8,923 nucleotides of DNA, taken from contig JADZET010000139.1 in assembly GCA_020850375.1 (NCBI GenBank), positions 1 through 8,923 on the forward strand, given 5' to 3'. The position numbers were made by a program, and so were the translations under genes. The notes beneath the pieces are model-generated. The model searched no databases. It was not told where the DNA came from and saw nothing but the letters and a program-made list of their open reading frames with translations. Shown here in pieces: positions 6,508 through 8,923 of the stretch (its first letter is position 1; every line of letters begins with the position of its first letter). Source of the stretch: Phycisphaeraceae bacterium (GTDB taxonomy: Bacteria; Planctomycetota; Phycisphaerae; Phycisphaerales; Phycisphaeraceae).

Positions 6508-7485
6508 TCACCCCGCCAGGATGGCGTCGATCCGCCCCAGTTCCTCCGCTGTTAACGGCGATGCCGACAAGGCCTTAAGGTTGTCATCGATCTGACTTAC
6601 CCGACTGGCGCCGAAAAGCACCGAAGTGATCCGTTTGTCGCGTAGGATCCACGTCAGTGCGAGTTGGGCCATGCTCTGCCCGCGCGCTTCCGCCACGACC
6701 TTGAGCTTCTTGACCTTCTCGATGATCGCCGGCGTGACCTGGTGCGGCCGGAGGAACCCCGTCGCGCTGCCGGCCCGTGAATCGGTGGGAATTCCGTTGA
6801 GGTATTTGTCCGTGAGCATCCCCTGTGCCAGCGGGCTGAACACGATCACCCCGATCCCCAGTCGGTCCGTGTGCGGCAGCAGATCGCCCTCGATCCACCG
6901 ATCCAGCATCGAGTAGTTCGGCTGATGGATCGTGATCGGCGTCCCGAGCGACTGCATGACCCGCGCCGCCTCGGTCGTCCGCGCCCCGCGATAGCTCGAG
7001 ATCCCCGCGTAGAGCGCCTTGCCCTGTCGCACGATCAGGTCCAGCGCGCCGAGGGTCTCCTCCAACGGCGTGTCCGGATCAAACCGGTGCGAATAGAAGA
7101 TGTCCACGTAGTCCAGCCTCATGCGTTTGAGCGACTGGTCCAGGCTGGCCACCAGGTACTTCTTCGACCCCCACTCCCCATAGGGCCCCGGCCACATCCG
7201 ATACCCCGCCTTGGTCGAGATGATCAATTCATCCCGATGCCCCTTGAAGGTATCCGCCAGCACCTTGCCCACGTTCTCCTCCGCACTTCCGGGGGGCGGC
7301 CCGTAATTGTTCGCCAGGTCAAAGTGATTGACCCCGCGGTCGAAGGCATGCACCATCAGATCGCGGGCCACCTGGGGGTCGGTGAAGTTGTGCCACCCGC
7401 CGAGCGTCATCGCCGGCAGCATCAGCCCGCTGCGCCCGCAGCGGCGGTAGGTCATCTGGCTGTAACGATCGGGATTGAACGGCAT
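6508..7485 (-). CDS. gpr: L-glyceraldehyde 3-phosphate reductase (aldo-keto reductase, YghZ/Gpr type)
   Basis: This is a 325-residue cytoplasmic aldo-keto reductase of the AKR14 (YghZ/Gpr, also called MgrA) group. E. coli Gpr reduces L-glyceraldehyde 3-phosphate with NADPH and also handles methylglyoxal. Several long blocks match it almost word for word: the start region (RYSQMTYRRCGRSGLMLPA), HFDLANNYGPPPGSAEEN (54-71), DELIISTKAGYRMWPGPYG (85-103), SLDQSLKRMRLDYVDIFYSH (114-133), KYLNGIPTDSR and GQSMAQLALTW. The catalytic tetrad is Asp56, Tyr61, Lys92 and His133. The C terminus stops about 15 residues earlier than the E. coli protein, losing only its variable tail. The ATG at 7485 has AAGGAG 6 nt upstream. 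It follows the glycosidase gene by 41 bp, so co-transcription is likely. The substrate in this organism could be another aldehyde. The family call is firm. Confidence 0.93.
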   Translation of the reverse strand: MPFNPDRYSQMTYRRCGRSGLMLPAMTLGGWHNFTDPQVARDLMVHAFDRGVNHFDLANNYGPPPGSAEENVGKVLADTFKGHRDELIISTKAGYRMWPGPYGEWGSKKYLVASLDQSLKRMRLDYVDIFYSHRFDPDTPLEETLGALDLIVRQGKALYAGISSYRGARTTEAARVMQSLGTPITIHQPNYSMLDRWIEGDLLPHTDRLGIGVIVFSPLAQGMLTDKYLNGIPTDSRAGSATGFLRPHQVTPAIIEKVKKLKVVAEARGQSMAQLALTWILRDKRITSVLFGASRVSQIDDNLKALSASPLTAEELGRIDAILAG

Positions 7486-7526
7486 GGATCACTCCTTGTT
7501 CAAACCAGCTGAGAACATCCGTCAGG

Positions 7527-8885
7527 TCAGCTCAGGCACGCGCCGTTGCTGGCGATCACGTTCTTGTACCAGTGGGCCGAATCCTTGAGCACGCGCCGCT
7601 GCGTCGGGTAGTCAATGAAGATCAGGCCGAACCGCTGCCTATACCCCATGTGCCACTCAAAATTGTCCATCAGCGACCACTGCAAATATCCCCGCACGTC
7701 CACTCCCTCGTCGATCGCCTTCTTGAGTTCGAGCAGATAGCGGTGCAGGTAGTCGATGCGTGACGGATCGTGGACCTTCCCATCCAGGCTCACCGAGTCC
7801 GGGCTGGACATGCCGTTCTCCGTCACGAACAGCGGCACCTTGTACCGCTCCGCCACCAGCTTCGCGGACCAGTAGAGCGCCCGCGGCGTGATGGGCCAAT
7901 CCATCGGCGTGAACGCCTGCCCCACGGGGAAGTCCGCCACCACCGGCTGTCCGTCCGCCCCCATCGTCACCGGCGAGCCGTGGTAGAGGTTGATCCCGAA
8001 GAAATCCAGCGGCTCACTGATGACCTTCAAATCCGCCGGATCGAAGCGCGGAATGACATCGCCGTAGATCTCGTACCCCTCTTGCGGGTACCGCCCCAGC
8101 ACGATGGGGTCGGTGATCCACGCCGTGTTCCACATGTTCTGCCCGCGCATGCCGAAGAGTTTTTGGCGCGTGGCCTCGACATCGGCTGGCGAGTCAGTGG
8201 CCGGGCAGAAGTTCAGACCCGCCGAGGCGATGCTGATCGTGGGCTTGAGCTTGGCGTGTTCGCGGATGATCTGCACCGCCCGTCCGTGGGCCAACAGGTG
8301 ATGATGCGTGATCCGGAAAAGCTCCGGCATCGGCACATCCCACCCCGGCGCGTGCCACGCCCGTTTGAACGCGCAGCCGACGTGCACCTGCGGCTCGTTG
8401 AGCGTGATCCAGGTCTTGACGCGATCGCTCAGCCGGTCCACCACCACCCGCGTGTAGTCGGCGAACCACTTGGGACTCTCGGCATTGAGCCAGTTGCCTC
8501 TGTGGTGCAGCGACAGCGGGAAGTCCCAGTGATAAAGCGTCAGGTAGGGCTCGATCCCCGCCGCCAGCAGGGCATCGACGAGCTTGTCGTAGAACGCCAA
8601 GCCCTTTTCGTTGACCTTGCCCGTGCCCTCGGGCAGCACGCGTGGCCAAGAGACCGAGAAGCGATAAGCCCGCAGCCCGATCTCCTTCATCAGCCGCACG
8701 TCATCGGCGAAGCGGTGGTAGAAATCGCAGGCCGTCTCGCCGGTGTGCCCGGACCACGTCCGGCCCTTCTCTCGGCAGAAAACGTCCCAGATGCTTGGGC
8801 CCTTGCCGTCCTGGTCCCAGGCCCCCTCGGTCTGGTAAGCCGAGGCGGCGGCGCCCCAGATGAAGTTGGCGGGAAAGGATGCCAC
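7527..8885 (-). CDS. GH1 family beta-glucosidase
   Basis: This is a 452-residue retaining beta-glycosidase of family GH1, the usual single-domain length, with no signal peptide, so it probably acts in the cytoplasm on imported oligosaccharides. From the GTG at 8885, the protein opens with the family signature FPANFIWGAAASAYQTEG. The acid/base Glu164 lies in TLNEP and the nucleophile Glu356 in VTENG. Sugar-binding residues visible are Gln18, His119-Trp120, Asn163, Trp403, Glu410 and Trp411 (the WSLMDNFEW block). The GTG has GAGGG about 9 nt upstream and gives the normal GH1 N terminus. A TTG at 8903 would add six residues but has no ribosome binding site; the frame is open to the window edge, so an upstream start cannot be excluded. 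It is followed by the reductase gene after 41 bp. The exact substrate (beta-glucoside or beta-galactoside) cannot be read from the sequence. Confidence 0.95.
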   Translation of the reverse strand: MASFPANFIWGAAASAYQTEGAWDQDGKGPSIWDVFCREKGRTWSGHTGETACDFYHRFADDVRLMKEIGLRAYRFSVSWPRVLPEGTGKVNEKGLAFYDKLVDALLAAGIEPYLTLYHWDFPLSLHHRGNWLNAESPKWFADYTRVVVDRLSDRVKTWITLNEPQVHVGCAFKRAWHAPGWDVPMPELFRITHHHLLAHGRAVQIIREHAKLKPTISIASAGLNFCPATDSPADVEATRQKLFGMRGQNMWNTAWITDPIVLGRYPQEGYEIYGDVIPRFDPADLKVISEPLDFFGINLYHGSPVTMGADGQPVVADFPVGQAFTPMDWPITPRALYWSAKLVAERYKVPLFVTENGMSSPDSVSLDGKVHDPSRIDYLHRYLLELKKAIDEGVDVRGYLQWSLMDNFEWHMGYRQRFGLIFIDYPTQRRVLKDSAHWYKNVIASNGACLS

Positions 8886-8923
8886 GCAGTGTGCCCTCGT
8901 CAATAGGCGGAAGAGGAGCGTAA

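Noticed and set aside
5541..6578. 345-codon open frame on the plus strand
   Set aside because: It runs antisense to two lipoprotein genes with clear signal peptides and ribosome binding sites, has Arg/His/Gln-rich composition typical of a GC-rich shadow frame, and shows no recognisable domain.
7770..8906. 378-codon open frame on the plus strand
   Set aside because: It is antisense to the GH1 gene, whose catalytic motifs are intact. The translation is Arg/His/Val-rich with no known motif.

Overview
The window is a GC-rich stretch of bacterial chromosome. All eight recognisable genes lie on the minus strand, so transcription runs from high to low coordinates. Most starts have a good GGAGG-type ribosome binding site. 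Four of the eight products carry a lipobox, so this is a diderm with a lipoprotein sorting system. GC content, codon use and the mix of genes would suit a Planctomycetota-like bacterium (for example Phycisphaerae), but nothing here fixes the phylum, and that placement is a guess.

In transcription order, the right-hand end holds a two-gene sugar metabolism unit. It consists of a GH1 beta-glycosidase (about 8885-7527) and, 41 bp later, an aldo-keto reductase closely matching E. coli YghZ/Gpr, the L-glyceraldehyde 3-phosphate reductase (7485-6508). A 178-bp gap follows (6507-6330). It holds two overlapping, mutually exclusive inverted repeats and a separate 7-bp-arm palindrome, and probably contains the end of the sugar unit and the promoter or leader of the next operon.

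The centre (6329-765) is a five-gene cluster of exported proteins: an LpoB-like lipoprotein, a second divergent LpoB-like lipoprotein, a 588-residue TPR lipoprotein resembling COG3014, a YcfL-family (DUF1425) lipoprotein, and a 651-residue secreted protein built from two copies of an LpoB/CsgG-like domain. Gaps between the genes are 71, 11, 3 and 80 bp. In gammaproteobacteria, YcfL, LpoB and COG3014 proteins are genomic neighbours, and LpoB is the outer-membrane activator of the peptidoglycan synthase PBP1b. The set here looks like an expanded version of that module, with four LpoB/CsgG-type domains. A common envelope assembly is the natural inference, but no partner enzyme is in the window.

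The left end (638-1) is the N-terminal part of a GHMP-superfamily kinase that most resembles glucuronokinase. It is truncated by the window edge and separated from the envelope cluster by 126 bp containing a possible terminator hairpin.

No tRNA, rRNA, CRISPR array, insertion sequence or phage gene was seen. The long plus-strand ORFs are antisense shadows of the GC-rich minus-strand genes.
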